Notes: generated by a model from the sequence alone, not told the origin. DNA of 46,488 nucleotides from Deltaproteobacteria bacterium RIFOXYA12_FULL_61_11 (GCA_001799195.1 MGSU01000118.1:1-46488), one strand, 5' to 3'; positions 7,423 through 17,758 are shown, counted from the first letter of the stretch. Made by a program: numbers and translations.

Positions 7423-9222
7423 TTACTCCGCTGGCGGGGTCTCGGGCTGGGCGTTCTCTTCGGCGACTTCGACCGCTGGAGCGGTTTGCGGTGTTTCGAG
7501 GATCACGGCCTTCGGCTCTTCGACCGCTGCTGCGGTTTCTTCACTCTTGGCCGATTCTTCCCCCTTGGCACCCTTGGGTTTGGGCAGGGAGAAGGAGAGC
7601 GCGACGCGGCGATCTTTCTCGTCGACCTTGCGCACGTAGAGCTTGATCTTCTCGCCCTGCTTGAACTCGGGGTGCTTGGGTTGGTTCTCGTCGTCCCACA
7701 ATTCGCGTCCGGGGACCAGCCCCTCGATGTCGTTCTCGAGCAGGACGATGCCCTCGGCCTCGGAGACCTGATCGACCATACCCTCGACCATCTGGCTGGG
7801 TTCGAACATTTTATGCACGTCGATCCAGGGGTCGCGGGAGAGCTGTTTGATGCCCAGGGCGAAGCGTTCGTGCTCGATGTCGACGTTGAGTACCTTGGCC
7901 TCGATGTCCTGGCCCCTCCCCTTGGGGAAGAGTTCGGAGGGATGCTTGACCTTGCGGGTCCAGGACAGATCGGAGATATGGACCAACCCGTCGACGCCCT
8001 CCTCGAGACCGATGAACAGACCGAACTCGGTCATGTTCTTGATCTTCCCGGAGACCACGGAGCCGATGGGGTACTTTTGGGCGATGCGCTCCCAGGGATT
8101 GGGTTCGAGTTGCTTCATGCCCAGGGAGATCCGCCGTTTCTCGGGGATGACATCGAGGATCATCACTTCGACAGCGTCACCCAAGGCGACCATCTTGGAC
8201 GGGTGTTTGACCCGCTTGATCCAGGACATCTCGGAGATGTGGATAAGACCCTCGATGCCTTGTTCGAGTTCGACGAAGGCGCCGTAATCGGTGATGCTGA
8301 CGATCTTCCCGTTGACCTTGTCACCGATCTTGTACTTCGCGGCGGCCAATTCCCAGGGATCCGGGGTGGTCTGCTTCAGGCCGAGGGAGACGCGCTCGGT
8401 CTCGCGGTCGAACTTGAGGATCTTGACCTTGATCTCGTCGCCGATGGAGAACACGTCGCTGGGGTGGTTGACCCGGCCCCAGGAGATATCGGTGATGTGC
8501 AGGAGCCCGTCAATGCCGCCGAGATCGACGAAGGCGCCGTACTCGGTGATGTTCTTGACGATACCGCGCAGGATGACACCCTCTTCGAGGATCTTGAGGG
8601 TTTCTTTCTTGAGTTGCTCGCGTTCCTTCTCGAGGAGCGCCCGGCGCGAGAGCACGATGTTGGCGCGTTTCTTGTTGAATTTAATGATTTTGAACTTGTA
8701 GACATTGCCGAGCAGGGCATCGAGGTTGCGCACTGGGGTGAGGTCGATCTGCGAGCCGGGCAGGAAGGCCTTGACGCCGATGCTCACCGAGAGGCCGCCC
8801 TTGACCCGTTCCACGATCCGCCCTTCGACCAGTTGGTCGTTCTCGAAGGCGATCGCGATCTCGTCCCAAATCTTCATGCTCTCGGCCTTCTCCTTGGAGA
8901 GGACGAGGTTTCCGCTGCGGTTCTCGGTATTCTCGAGGTAGACGTCGATCTCGTCGCCTTCTTTGATGGTGAGCGTGCCGTCGGGGTTGGCGAACTCCTG
9001 GAGGGGGATGAGCCCCTCGGACTTGTAGCCGATGTCGACCAGGGCCGTATCCTTGAGCATCTTCACGATGCGCCCGTGCACGACTTCACCGGAGCGGAAC
9101 TTCTGGGTCGCGCGCTCCTTCTCCTCGAGCAGGGCGGCGAAATTGTCCCCTCCCTGGTACACGACGTCGGGGTACTTCTCGTTGAGCTTCTTCTCGAACT
9201 GCATCGTCATACGTTTCTCCAC
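7423..9222 (-). CDS. rpsA: 30S ribosomal protein S1
   Basis: About 599 aa with six S1/OB-fold RNA-binding repeats beginning near residues 38, 124, 210, 295, 382 and 470. The third to fifth carry the canonical G-x-F-V/I-x-L-x(4-6)-G-L-(I/L/V)-H-I-S/T signature; the sixth is more divergent. An Ala/Glu/Pro-rich tail ends the protein. S1 brings mRNAs to the 30S subunit. Start choice is uncertain: GTG 9222 has GGAGG at 4 nt, while ATG 9210 (protein starting M-T-M-Q) has GGAG at about 6 nt. It heads the sppA-HIT-lapA-lapB operon and has a clear promoter with a leader of about 78 nt. Confidence 0.96.
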   Translation of the reverse strand: MEKRMTMQFEKKLNEKYPDVVYQGGDNFAALLEEKERATQKFRSGEVVHGRIVKMLKDTALVDIGYKSEGLIPLQEFANPDGTLTIKEGDEIDVYLENTENRSGNLVLSKEKAESMKIWDEIAIAFENDQLVEGRIVERVKGGLSVSIGVKAFLPGSQIDLTPVRNLDALLGNVYKFKIIKFNKKRANIVLSRRALLEKEREQLKKETLKILEEGVILRGIVKNITEYGAFVDLGGIDGLLHITDISWGRVNHPSDVFSIGDEIKVKILKFDRETERVSLGLKQTTPDPWELAAAKYKIGDKVNGKIVSITDYGAFVELEQGIEGLIHISEMSWIKRVKHPSKMVALGDAVEVMILDVIPEKRRISLGMKQLEPNPWERIAQKYPIGSVVSGKIKNMTEFGLFIGLEEGVDGLVHISDLSWTRKVKHPSELFPKGRGQDIEAKVLNVDIEHERFALGIKQLSRDPWIDVHKMFEPSQMVEGMVDQVSEAEGIVLLENDIEGLVPGRELWDDENQPKHPEFKQGEKIKLYVRKVDEKDRRVALSFSLPKPKGAKGEESAKSEETAAAVEEPKAVILETPQTAPAVEVAEENAQPETPPAE

Positions 9223-9306
9223 ATCGCCTCCGCAGTTGTTGGAGCCGCGGACGGGAAAGGGTTATTACCGTGCGTCCGGGAATACGACGCACCCTGGAAT
9301 CTCATT

Positions 9307-9335
9307 GAGCTAGCCCCAATGACAGGGATTGTCAA
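9307..9335 (-). promoter_or_regulatory. Promoter of the rpsA operon
   Basis: On the minus strand: -35 TTGACA (9330-9335), 17-bp spacer, -10 TAGCTC (9307-9312). Predicted start near 9300, leaving a leader of about 78 nt, long enough for the translational feedback known for S1 mRNAs. Confidence 0.6.
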
Positions 9336-9378
9336 TCGGGATTTTCCACCAAGGCCCGGCCCTTCCCCCACCCGCGGC

Positions 9379-9407
9379 TTGCCAGCGCGGTGTGACCGTG
9401 ATAGTTC
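9379..9407 (+). promoter_or_regulatory. Promoter of the thioredoxin-fold gene
   Basis: -35 TTGCCA (9379-9384), 17-bp spacer, -10 TAGTTC (9402-9407), leader about 25 nt. Confidence 0.45.
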
Positions 9408-9438
9408 CTGCGGCCAGTCGATCAGGCCTGGTGACGGC

Positions 9439-9990
9439 ATGTCCGAGACCCGAAAATTGATGTTACTGCTCCTGTTGGGGGTGGGACTGTACCTGGGCCT
9501 GGATTTCCTGCAAGAGCGTTTCTCCGGTGTGGGGAGCGGCCTCGACGAGGGAGCCAAGGCGCCGGACTTCACCGCGAGGGATCTCTCGGGGCGAACGATC
9601 ACCTTGTCGGCCTTGGCCGGTAAGGTGGTGCTACTCAACTTCTGGTCCGTGTCCTGCCCGCCGTGCCTCTACGAGTTGCCCGAACTCCTGGCCCTCTCCC
9701 AGCGCTACCGCGATAGGCCCCTGACCGTCGTGACCGTCAACACCGATGAGCTCGGCGACGAAGAAGTCCAGCGGGTCATCGAACAGCAACGACTCGACCT
9801 GCCGGTCATCCGGGATCGCTCGCATGATTTTACCCTGTCCGCAAAATACGGCATCGAGGCCTTGCCCACGGCCTATCTCCTCGATCACCGGGGGGTGATC
9901 GCCCGCCGCTTCCTCGGGTATGTCGCATGGGATGGTCCCGAGGTCGGCGAGTTGCTCGAGCGCTTGCTGGCCGAAGCCACGGGAGCCTGA
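9439..9990 (+). CDS. Membrane-anchored TlpA/ResA-like thiol-disulfide oxidoreductase
   Basis: 183 aa. One transmembrane anchor (about 6-24), then a redoxin/AhpC-TSA thioredoxin fold with active-site C73-P-P-C76 in N-F-W-S-V-S-C-P-P-C and the cis-Pro motif A-L-P-T. The anchor places the domain in the periplasm, where such proteins reduce or form disulfides, for example in cytochrome c maturation. No cytochrome gene is nearby, so the client is unknown; the many Cys-rich secreted proteins in this region are plausible ones (inference). A very long open frame running antisense to rpsA reads into this gene but is a GC artefact; the real start is ATG 9439. Confidence 0.88.
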   Translation: MSETRKLMLLLLLGVGLYLGLDFLQERFSGVGSGLDEGAKAPDFTARDLSGRTITLSALAGKVVLLNFWSVSCPPCLYELPELLALSQRYRDRPLTVVTVNTDELGDEEVQRVIEQQRLDLPVIRDRSHDFTLSAKYGIEALPTAYLLDHRGVIARRFLGYVAWDGPEVGELLERLLAEATGA

Positions 9991-9997
9991 GGCTCTT

Positions 9998-11317
9998 GTG
10001 AGCGCGACGAGCAACTCCGTTGGGAAACCGGGCAATCCCCTGCTCCGTTTGAAAGCGTATTACCAGCTCGATGGGCCCCAAACCCTTACCTTGGGCTTCC
10101 TCGCAGGCAACTATTTCCTCTGCCTCCTCGGCTACGAGATCGTCCGGGCCTCGAGCAACTCCCTGTTCATCCACCATCTCGGCGCCACGTCCTTGCCCGC
10201 GGTTTGGGCGGTGAGCACGGTCGCGGTGACGCTGACGGTCTTCCTCTACAACTCTTTAGTGCGCCACCTCATCTTCATCAATCTGCTCCTCGCCTCGACG
10301 GTGTTTTTCCTCCTCGACTTGATCGTATTCTACGGGTTCCTCGTATCCCGGCCCGACGCCTTCACGGTGCTGGCCTTCTATGTCTGGAAGGACATCCACG
10401 TGGTCGTGCTGGTCGAACAGGTCTGGAGTCTCGCCAACACGTTGTTCCGCACCACGAAAGCAAAGGGCGTCTATGGGCTCATTTCAGCCGGTGGCTGTCT
10501 CGGCGCCCTGACCGGCAACCTGCTGACGGGAACCCTCACCTCCGCGTTCGGCACCGTGGGACTCCTCGCGGCAAGCCTGGCCGCTCTTGCGGCCATGGTC
10601 GGTTTACAGCTCGCCTACCGGCGGCGCCTGCACCTGTTCGACGTAACCGAGGTACAGGCCAGAGCCTACACGGACTCGTGCTCTCCCGCAGATGGATTGA
10701 AACTGGTCTGGAACTCGAACTACTTGCGCTTGTTAGCGATGATGCTGGTGCTGTCCCAGCTCGTCACCGTGTTGCTCGACCTGTGGTTCAACCTCGAACT
10801 TGAGCGCCAGGTCACAGGTCTGGACGAGCGGACCAGAGTCATCGGTCTGGTTTTCGCCGTGATCAATGCCCTGGCCATCGTCGGACAGCTCGGCCTGGGA
10901 CCCTGGTTGTTGCGGAGGTTCGACGTTTTGCCCTGTCTCTTCGCGTATCCCCTCGGTATCGTGCTCGGTCTTGTCGGCCTGCTCCTCGTCCCGGGGTTCG
11001 CGGCGATCATCGCGCTCAAGGTCTTCAATAAGAGCATGGACTATTCCCTGTATCGAGCCTCGAAAGAATTGCTCTACATTCCGCTGAGTTATGAAGTGAA
11101 GTACAAAGCAAAAGCGACCATCGACATGTTCCTCTACCGGTTGGTCAAAGGTATTGCCTCGGGCCTGATGCAGCTCCTGGTCTGGGCCTCGGCGGCGACC
11201 CTCGGTCCGCTCATCATCCTGCTTGCCATCCTGTGTGCGGCCTGGAGCTTTGTCCTCGTGCGACTGCATGCCGGATATCGCCGGCTGGAGCCTCGGGTCC
11301 GAGGAGGGATCGAGTAA
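9998..11317 (+). CDS. Polytopic transporter resembling the ATP/ADP (NTT) translocase / MFS group
   Basis: 439 aa with about 12 hydrophobic helices. N-terminal features such as G-Y-E-I-V-R-A-S-S-N-S-L-F and F-Y-V-W-K-D, followed by L-F-R-T-T-K-A-K-G-V-Y-G-L-I-S-A-G-G, resemble the Npt1/Npt2 nucleotide translocase family found in intracellular bacteria and also in free-living deltaproteobacteria. Substrate cannot be inferred; nucleotide exchange is possible but unproven. I start at GTG 9998, 7 nt after the previous stop. The in-frame ATG 9920 lies inside the upstream gene. The pair is probably co-transcribed. Confidence 0.7.
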   Translation: MSATSNSVGKPGNPLLRLKAYYQLDGPQTLTLGFLAGNYFLCLLGYEIVRASSNSLFIHHLGATSLPAVWAVSTVAVTLTVFLYNSLVRHLIFINLLLASTVFFLLDLIVFYGFLVSRPDAFTVLAFYVWKDIHVVVLVEQVWSLANTLFRTTKAKGVYGLISAGGCLGALTGNLLTGTLTSAFGTVGLLAASLAALAAMVGLQLAYRRRLHLFDVTEVQARAYTDSCSPADGLKLVWNSNYLRLLAMMLVLSQLVTVLLDLWFNLELERQVTGLDERTRVIGLVFAVINALAIVGQLGLGPWLLRRFDVLPCLFAYPLGIVLGLVGLLLVPGFAAIIALKVFNKSMDYSLYRASKELLYIPLSYEVKYKAKATIDMFLYRLVKGIASGLMQLLVWASAATLGPLIILLAILCAAWSFVLVRLHAGYRRLEPRVRGGIE

Positions 11318-11358
11318 CGCCGGTCAGGGGGTATTTCGCGGATCAGCGGAGATAACCC

Positions 11359-11883
11359 TCAGCTCTCGGACGGTGCGAGTCGGAGGAGACAGGCGCCGGC
11401 GTCGACGTCGGCACCCGGGCTGACGCAGACCTCGGCCACGACCCCGGGCCGCGGGGCGACGATTTTGTTCTCCATCTTCATCGCTTCGAGCACCACGAGG
11501 CCTTGGTCACGCTCGACCCTTTCCCCGGGGTGGACGAGGAGCTCGATCACCCGACCAGGCATACGTGTGACCACGTCGGTCTCGTCCTTGTCCGCGGCCT
11601 TGAGCGAACGGCGTTGCCGGCGGATTTCGCTCTGACAGACGAACTCCAGAGGTGCGCCGTCGAGGAGACAGGTGACGGTATCGTCGCGGAACCACAGGTC
11701 GACGAGGTACGAAACCCCGTCGAGCAGCAGCGAGTACCTGTCTCCGGCCACGGTCAGGGACACCTCGCGGGAACGGGTCGTGCCATCGGGTCCATGGATG
11801 AGGACCCGGTACTGATCCGGTCCACAGGCCTCGAGGTCGAGGCCGACCTCGGTCGCTCCGTCTTCGAGGACGTACCGTATCAT
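11359..11883 (-). CDS. Biotin carboxyl carrier subunit of an acyl-CoA carboxylase
   Basis: 174 aa. The C-terminal biotinyl domain (about 98-170) has the E-A-M-K-M-E-N motif with biotinylated Lys136. The N-terminal 80 residues form the beta-rich BT-like linker typical of carriers that are separate genes in propionyl/acyl-CoA carboxylases. Start ATG 11883 overlaps the biotin carboxylase stop (ATGA), so it is the third gene of the operon. It carries CO2 from the biotin carboxylase to the carboxyltransferase. A longer upstream frame exists only because of GC-rich shadowing of the biotin carboxylase gene. Confidence 0.92.
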   Translation of the reverse strand: MIRYVLEDGATEVGLDLEACGPDQYRVLIHGPDGTTRSREVSLTVAGDRYSLLLDGVSYLVDLWFRDDTVTCLLDGAPLEFVCQSEIRRQRRSLKAADKDETDVVTRMPGRVIELLVHPGERVERDQGLVVLEAMKMENKIVAPRPGVVAEVCVSPGADVDAGACLLRLAPSES

Positions 11884-13391
11884 CGCAACCTCTCGTAGAA
11901 ACCGTACCCCTTCCAACCCGGGTGGGAGTTCCCGGTGGGTACCGAGGTCATGGGGGGTGGGGCAGCGTGGTCCTGCCGGAACACGGCCAACGCCGCGGCG
12001 AGGTGGGCGGCCTCGCGAGCATCTCCGCTCGGAACCGGCTGGTGGTCCAGCGGTTGGTATCGGGCCAGGAAGTTGGTGTCGTAGTCCCCGCCTTTGAAGG
12101 CCTCGTGCGCCAGTACGGCCCGGTGGAGCGGCAGGTTGGTGCTGATGCCGGTGAGCACATACTCGCCCAGGGCCCGCTGCATGCGGCCGATCGCCTCGGC
12201 CCTGGTGCGACCCCAGACCGCCAGCTTGGAGATCAGCGGATCGTAGTGCCGGGGGACCTCGGTGCCGGAGGAAGCGTAACTGTCGTTGCGGACGAAGGGG
12301 CCGTCGGGCACGCGCAAACAACGGATGCGTCCGGGACAGGGCAGATAGGTCCGCGGGTCCTCGGCGTAGATACGGCACTCCAGAGCGTGTCCATACTGTC
12401 GCGGCGGATCGGGAAAGACTTCCTCGAGCCTGCGACCCTCGCACAGGAGGATCTGAGCCTTGACCAGGTCGTACCCGGTGGTCAACTCGGTGATCGGATG
12501 TTCGACCTGCAGGCGGGTGTTCATTTCGAGGAAGTGGAAGTCGCCCCGCTCGAACAGGAACTCGACCGTGCCCACACCTTTGTAGTTGCTGGCCTTCGCG
12601 ATGCGGAGAGCGGCCTCGCCCATGCGTTCGCGCAGCTCCGGGTCCAGGGCACAGGAGGGCGTTTCCTCGATGACCTTCTGGTGGCGACGCTGGATCGAAC
12701 ACTCGCGTTCGAAGAGGTGGAGGAAGGAGCCGTGATGGTCTGCCACGATCTGGAACTCGATGTGCCGCGGGGTTGGGAAGAAGCGTTCGAGGTAGACCGA
12801 GCCGTCTCCGAAGGCGGTGCGGGCTTCGGAGGAGGCCCGGGTACAGGCTTCCGAGAAATCGGCGAGGCAATCGACCCGCCGCATACCTTTGCCCCCGCCC
12901 CCGGCCGCGGCCTTGATCATGATCGGGAAGCCGATGCGCCGGGCCTCGGCGAGAGCCTCGTTCGGATCATCGAGGGGGTGGTCGGAACCGGGGACGACGG
13001 GCACTCCGTGGGCCGTGGCCAAGGTCCTCGCGTTGAGCTTGTTGCCCATCAGGTCGATGGTCTCTGGATCGGGCCCAATAAAACGCAGCCCGGCTTCACG
13101 GCAGGCCGTGGCGAAGGAGGCATTCTCGGAGAGGAAGCCGTACCCGGGATGGACCGCGTCGGCACCGGAACGGCGAGCGACTTCCAGGATGGCTGGTTGG
13201 TTGAGATAGCTCTTGGCCGGTTCCGGAGGACCGATGCAATAGGCTTCGTCGGCCAAGGCGACCGCTTCGCTGCCCCGATCACAGGTCGAGTACACGGCCA
13301 CCGCGGCTCGGCCCAGCTCGCGCAAGGCGCGGATGATCCTCACCGCGATCTCGCCCCGGTTGGCGACCAACACTTTCTCGATCCGGTCCAT
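11880..13391 (-). CDS. Biotin carboxylase subunit of an acyl-CoA carboxylase
   Basis: 503 aa. N-terminal K-V-L-V-A-N-R-G-E-I-A-V-R motif, ATP-grasp glycine loop A-A-A-G-G-G-G-K-G-M, E-R-E-C-S-I-Q-R-R-H-Q-K, and the catalytic F-L-E-M-N-T-R-L-Q-V-E-H segment are all intact. It carboxylates biotin on the carrier protein using ATP and bicarbonate. The last 50 residues after the biotin-carboxylase C-domain are variable. I start at ATG 13391, which has AAGGAG 4 nt upstream; a GTG at 13418 overlapping the carboxyltransferase stop is possible. Could be named accC or pccA-like; the neighbours favour the latter. Confidence 0.93.
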   Translation of the reverse strand: MDRIEKVLVANRGEIAVRIIRALRELGRAAVAVYSTCDRGSEAVALADEAYCIGPPEPAKSYLNQPAILEVARRSGADAVHPGYGFLSENASFATACREAGLRFIGPDPETIDLMGNKLNARTLATAHGVPVVPGSDHPLDDPNEALAEARRIGFPIMIKAAAGGGGKGMRRVDCLADFSEACTRASSEARTAFGDGSVYLERFFPTPRHIEFQIVADHHGSFLHLFERECSIQRRHQKVIEETPSCALDPELRERMGEAALRIAKASNYKGVGTVEFLFERGDFHFLEMNTRLQVEHPITELTTGYDLVKAQILLCEGRRLEEVFPDPPRQYGHALECRIYAEDPRTYLPCPGRIRCLRVPDGPFVRNDSYASSGTEVPRHYDPLISKLAVWGRTRAEAIGRMQRALGEYVLTGISTNLPLHRAVLAHEAFKGGDYDTNFLARYQPLDHQPVPSGDAREAAHLAAALAVFRQDHAAPPPMTSVPTGNSHPGWKGYGFYERLR

Positions 13392-13414
13392 GGCACTCCT
13401 TACCGAAGCGGAGG

Positions 13415-14965
<1,551 letters not shown>

Positions 14966-14998
14966 GAAGACTCCAGGTAGGGACTACAAGATTCGCTC

Positions 14999-15027
14999 TG
15001 CCTACCGGGTATGGCGCGGAATGTCAA
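14999..15027 (-). promoter_or_regulatory. Promoter of the acyl-CoA carboxylase operon
   Basis: On the minus strand: -35 TTGACA (15022-15027), 17-bp spacer, -10 TAGGCA (14999-15004). Lies in the 74-nt gap after the ALDH-like gene, so the carboxylase genes can be made independently of it. Confidence 0.55.
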
Positions 15028-15039
15028 AAGGTTTCCCAT

Positions 15040-16542
15040 TCAGCGGGAGGTGGTTTCGAGACGCGTGCGGCGGAGGAAGTGGGATAGGGCGGTGGGGCCA
15101 TCGTGGCCGAGATTGCTGTTGGCGGAGGTCAGCAGGTAGTCGCGTTGCGGTCTGTCGGAGGAACGAAGTTCGAGGCCGGGTTGGTGCAGCACCACACGGG
15201 GATTGGTCAACGTGGCCGCGAGGTCCCGGCAGACCTCGTCATCGGCTCCACGAATGATCGCCAGACCGTCGCGAAACCGGGTGTTGACGAGGTCTGCGTA
15301 GTCGCGATGATCTTCGACCGGGTGGAGGAAGAGGGCGGGACCTGCGAGGCCGGTGGAGACCGACGACGGGAGCGAACCCGTGACGAGTTGCGGTGCCAGA
15401 AACCAACCGCTCGGGGGTTGGAGCGGCGCCTTCGGAAACTGGGCCGCGAAGTTCTCGAAGGCCTCACGTCCTGGCAGGGGACCGAGGTCGGACTCGCCCG
15501 AGGCCGGCGGGTTCAGGCGAAGCCGACGCAGCGTTTCGGCCACCCAAGCCTCGACCTCGCCCAGGAGTCGGCGTGGAGTGAAGAGGTGGACCGTCTGGTC
15601 GAGTCCGGTTCCGTTGTTGTGCAAGGCTTGGCCAACCGCGTTCCCGATCGTCACGGACAGGTCGCCCCGGAGCTCGAGGAGCAGTTGCGTTCCCACGGTC
15701 GGGTGGTGATAGAGATAGCGAGGGCGGGCCAGAGGGTCGAGGGCGAGTCCGTGGAAACGGGTTGCGCGGTCGCGTTCGCCCGTGAAGAATATGGCCTCGG
15801 CTGAGGAGCAAACCTCGCCGACCGTCCCGAGGTCAGCCGATAAGCAGGAAACGAGAGGATCAGGGTTGGAGGAGAGGCGGCGTACCATCGAAACGAACTC
15901 GGCGGTCAGCGCGCGACCTTCCGGAGCGGGGATGACGCAAACGGTATTCCCGGCCACCAGGGTGAGAGCGAGCATGTGGGCCAGGGAGGCGAGGGGGTCG
16001 CGCCACGATGGGAGCAGGAGGACGACTCCGAGGGGATGGTGTCGGAGTTCGCTCTCGTCCAGGTGGGAGTCGGCAGCCCTGGTGCTCGAGGCAACCGCTG
16101 CCCGGCCGTGGAAGTCGACCAGGTCGATGGCCGCGGCGACTTCCGCCAGGGCGTGCTGCCACGTCAGACCCTGTTCGGTGATGAGCAGGGCGGCCAGGAC
16201 GAAGCGTTGGGTGCGCATTTCGCCGGCAAGTCGCAGGAGCAAGCGACTTCGGCGCTCTGGGGGAAGGGTGGCCCAGGGGAGCATAGCTGCACGCCCGAGC
16301 CCGATTGCTCTCTCGAGCAGTTCGGCGGTGCATTGTTGGAAAATGGCCAGGGGCTCTCCGGGCCGGGTGGGGTCATGGGCGAGGGCTTTCTCCGCAAGGA
16401 GAATCGGTTCATTGTCGTGAAGGAGGATCGGGTATTCTCTCCCTCGGCGCTCTTCGAGCAGTCCGAGCGCTTGCCGCAAGGCAGCCCCCGTGTCGGAGAG
16501 GGTCGGGTCCGAAACCGGCTCGTGACGGAAGGATCCCAGCAT
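15040..16542 (-). CDS. Degenerate aldehyde-dehydrogenase-fold protein (probably catalytically inactive)
   Basis: 500 aa with the overall ALDH layout closest to the proline/glutamate-semialdehyde branch: P-W-A-T-L-P-P-E-R-R start, P-S-W-R-D-P-L-A segment, A-G-N-T-V, F-F-T-G-E-R and L-L-L-E-L-R-G (Glu290). Two key residues are missing. The cofactor Lys of the usual V-V-L-K-P-A-E is replaced (C-V-I-P-A-P-E), and where active enzymes have G-Q-x-C the sequence reads N-N-G-T-G-L-D-Q (309-316), with no Cys nearby. The reading frame is intact, so this looks like a pseudoenzyme, not a pseudogene. It precedes the carboxylase operon by 74 nt. AGGGGG precedes ATG 16542; a weak extended -10 (TGGTATGAA) lies at 16581-16586. 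Confidence 0.75.
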   Translation of the reverse strand: MLGSFRHEPVSDPTLSDTGAALRQALGLLEERRGREYPILLHDNEPILLAEKALAHDPTRPGEPLAIFQQCTAELLERAIGLGRAAMLPWATLPPERRSRLLLRLAGEMRTQRFVLAALLITEQGLTWQHALAEVAAAIDLVDFHGRAAVASSTRAADSHLDESELRHHPLGVVLLLPSWRDPLASLAHMLALTLVAGNTVCVIPAPEGRALTAEFVSMVRRLSSNPDPLVSCLSADLGTVGEVCSSAEAIFFTGERDRATRFHGLALDPLARPRYLYHHPTVGTQLLLELRGDLSVTIGNAVGQALHNNGTGLDQTVHLFTPRRLLGEVEAWVAETLRRLRLNPPASGESDLGPLPGREAFENFAAQFPKAPLQPPSGWFLAPQLVTGSLPSSVSTGLAGPALFLHPVEDHRDYADLVNTRFRDGLAIIRGADDEVCRDLAATLTNPRVVLHQPGLELRSSDRPQRDYLLTSANSNLGHDGPTALSHFLRRTRLETTSR

Positions 16543-16649
16543 GGCAACCCCCTGTCGGGAAGGTGGAAGAACGATTCCCGTTCATACCAGAGCCATGGAA
16601 AAAGGTAAGGGAAAAGCACGGGTTGAGGTTGAACATATTGAAACCGCAA

Positions 16650-16685
16650 AGAGCGGTGCATGGTTTGTAAATTGCAGACCGCTCT
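16650..16685. promoter_or_regulatory. Inverted repeat (candidate operator) across a lipoprotein promoter
   Basis: AGAGCGGT (16650-16657) and ACCGCTCT (16678-16685) are perfect 8-bp arms 20 bp apart. The centre falls on the -35 of the plus-strand promoter; the right arm lies inside the spacer. Could bind a repressor dimer or form a hairpin in a minus-strand transcript. Confidence 0.4.
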
Positions 16686-16693
16686 GGTACATT
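16665..16693 (+). promoter_or_regulatory. Promoter of the Asp/Thr-rich lipoprotein
   Basis: -35 TTGTAA (16665-16670), 17-bp spacer ending TGG, -10 TACATT (16688-16693), leader about 25 nt. Confidence 0.5.
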
Positions 16694-16724
16694 CTGGGAG
16701 ACGTCGTAGAGGTTTGGGGGAATC

Positions 16725-17711
16725 ATGCACAGACTCGCGCTCTTGATCGTGCTGCTATCCTTCGTGGCGTGCGACAATTACACCTTCGCTCCTGATAAAG
16801 ACCGGAAGACCGAAGATACCAATCCCCAAGAGACCACGGCAGCTGGGGTGCAGGGGGACCAAGATCCCGATGCCCTGCTCATCGAAGAACCCGAGTACCG
16901 GGAGCTCGACCCGACCGTGACCGCGTTGTTGGCCGACGATTCCATCACCGATTGCATCTGTCCTCCGGGGCCGGTCTGCGACTGCCGCAACGCCGAGGAC
17001 AGGCAAGTTCCCAACATCTGCTCCGAGATCAAAGGCAATCGGGTTTGTACCCGCATCACCTCTGCGCGGCTCGGCAATACCGGGGTCGATGGGGCTCTCG
17101 ACACGGGTAGCGATGGGCAGGCGGGAACCAGCGGCGGGGTGGATGGTGCAACGAACCCGGGGACCGATCCCGACGGGACCACTCCGGATGGGGATGACCC
17201 CACGAACCCCGTTGACGGCGATCCAACCACTAACGGAGAGAATCCCACGGGTACCAATCCGGACGGAACCGTTCCCGGCGCAGATGGGATTACCCCGGAT
17301 GGGGCTACTCCGAACGGCACCGATCCCGACGGTAGTACCTCAGGGGTTACCGATGGACCGAAGGCAGGAACCCCTCCCCCCGCGGAGTTGGTAGAGTACC
17401 TCTTCGATGTCCGGGCAGAGATCCCGACGATCGTCGAAGAGCATCTGCTGACCCCGACTACCTCCTATCTGAACCATGCCGATGACTCACCGCTCTTCAC
17501 CATGGACCTCGCCCTCGATTGCGAGATCGCCCTCGGTACGGCTACGGCCGAGTTGCCCGGCGAGGTCGTGCAACTCGAGGCGCGAACCGAATTCCACGAC
17601 GCCGACGGAAACGTGACCTACACCTCCTCGAAGATCATCACCCTGGGTACCTCCCGGCGGGTCAACCTGGAGTACGAAAAAGAAGAGTTCGACGACGAAC
17701 TCGAGGAGTGA
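16725..17711 (+). CDS. Lipoprotein with Asp/Pro/Thr-rich low-complexity region
   Basis: 328 aa. Lipoprotein signal peptide with lipobox ending V-A-C16. A short Cys-rich segment (about 76-110, C-I-C-P-P-G-P-V-C-D-C) is followed by a low-complexity stretch (about 130-220) of repeated D-P-D-G-T, T-P-D-G and T-N-P-D-G units that resembles calcium-binding thrombospondin-type or dockerin-like D-x-D-G loops. The C-terminal 100 residues are acidic and predicted beta-rich; their family is unknown. Start ATG 16725 has GGGGGAA just upstream. Such extended linker lipoproteins are common on the surface of myxobacterial-type organisms. Function unknown. Confidence 0.8.
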   Translation: MHRLALLIVLLSFVACDNYTFAPDKDRKTEDTNPQETTAAGVQGDQDPDALLIEEPEYRELDPTVTALLADDSITDCICPPGPVCDCRNAEDRQVPNICSEIKGNRVCTRITSARLGNTGVDGALDTGSDGQAGTSGGVDGATNPGTDPDGTTPDGDDPTNPVDGDPTTNGENPTGTNPDGTVPGADGITPDGATPNGTDPDGSTSGVTDGPKAGTPPPAELVEYLFDVRAEIPTIVEEHLLTPTTSYLNHADDSPLFTMDLALDCEIALGTATAELPGEVVQLEARTEFHDADGNVTYTSSKIITLGTSRRVNLEYEKEEFDDELEE

Positions 17712-17758
17712 GGTCCCTCCACGACCTAGTACCCTTCCACGATCTACTCGAGTCGACT

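Noticed and set aside
7486-9990. 834-codon plus-strand frame antisense to rpsA
   Set aside because: It is a GC-driven shadow; the real plus-strand gene is only its last 183 codons, which have their own promoter.
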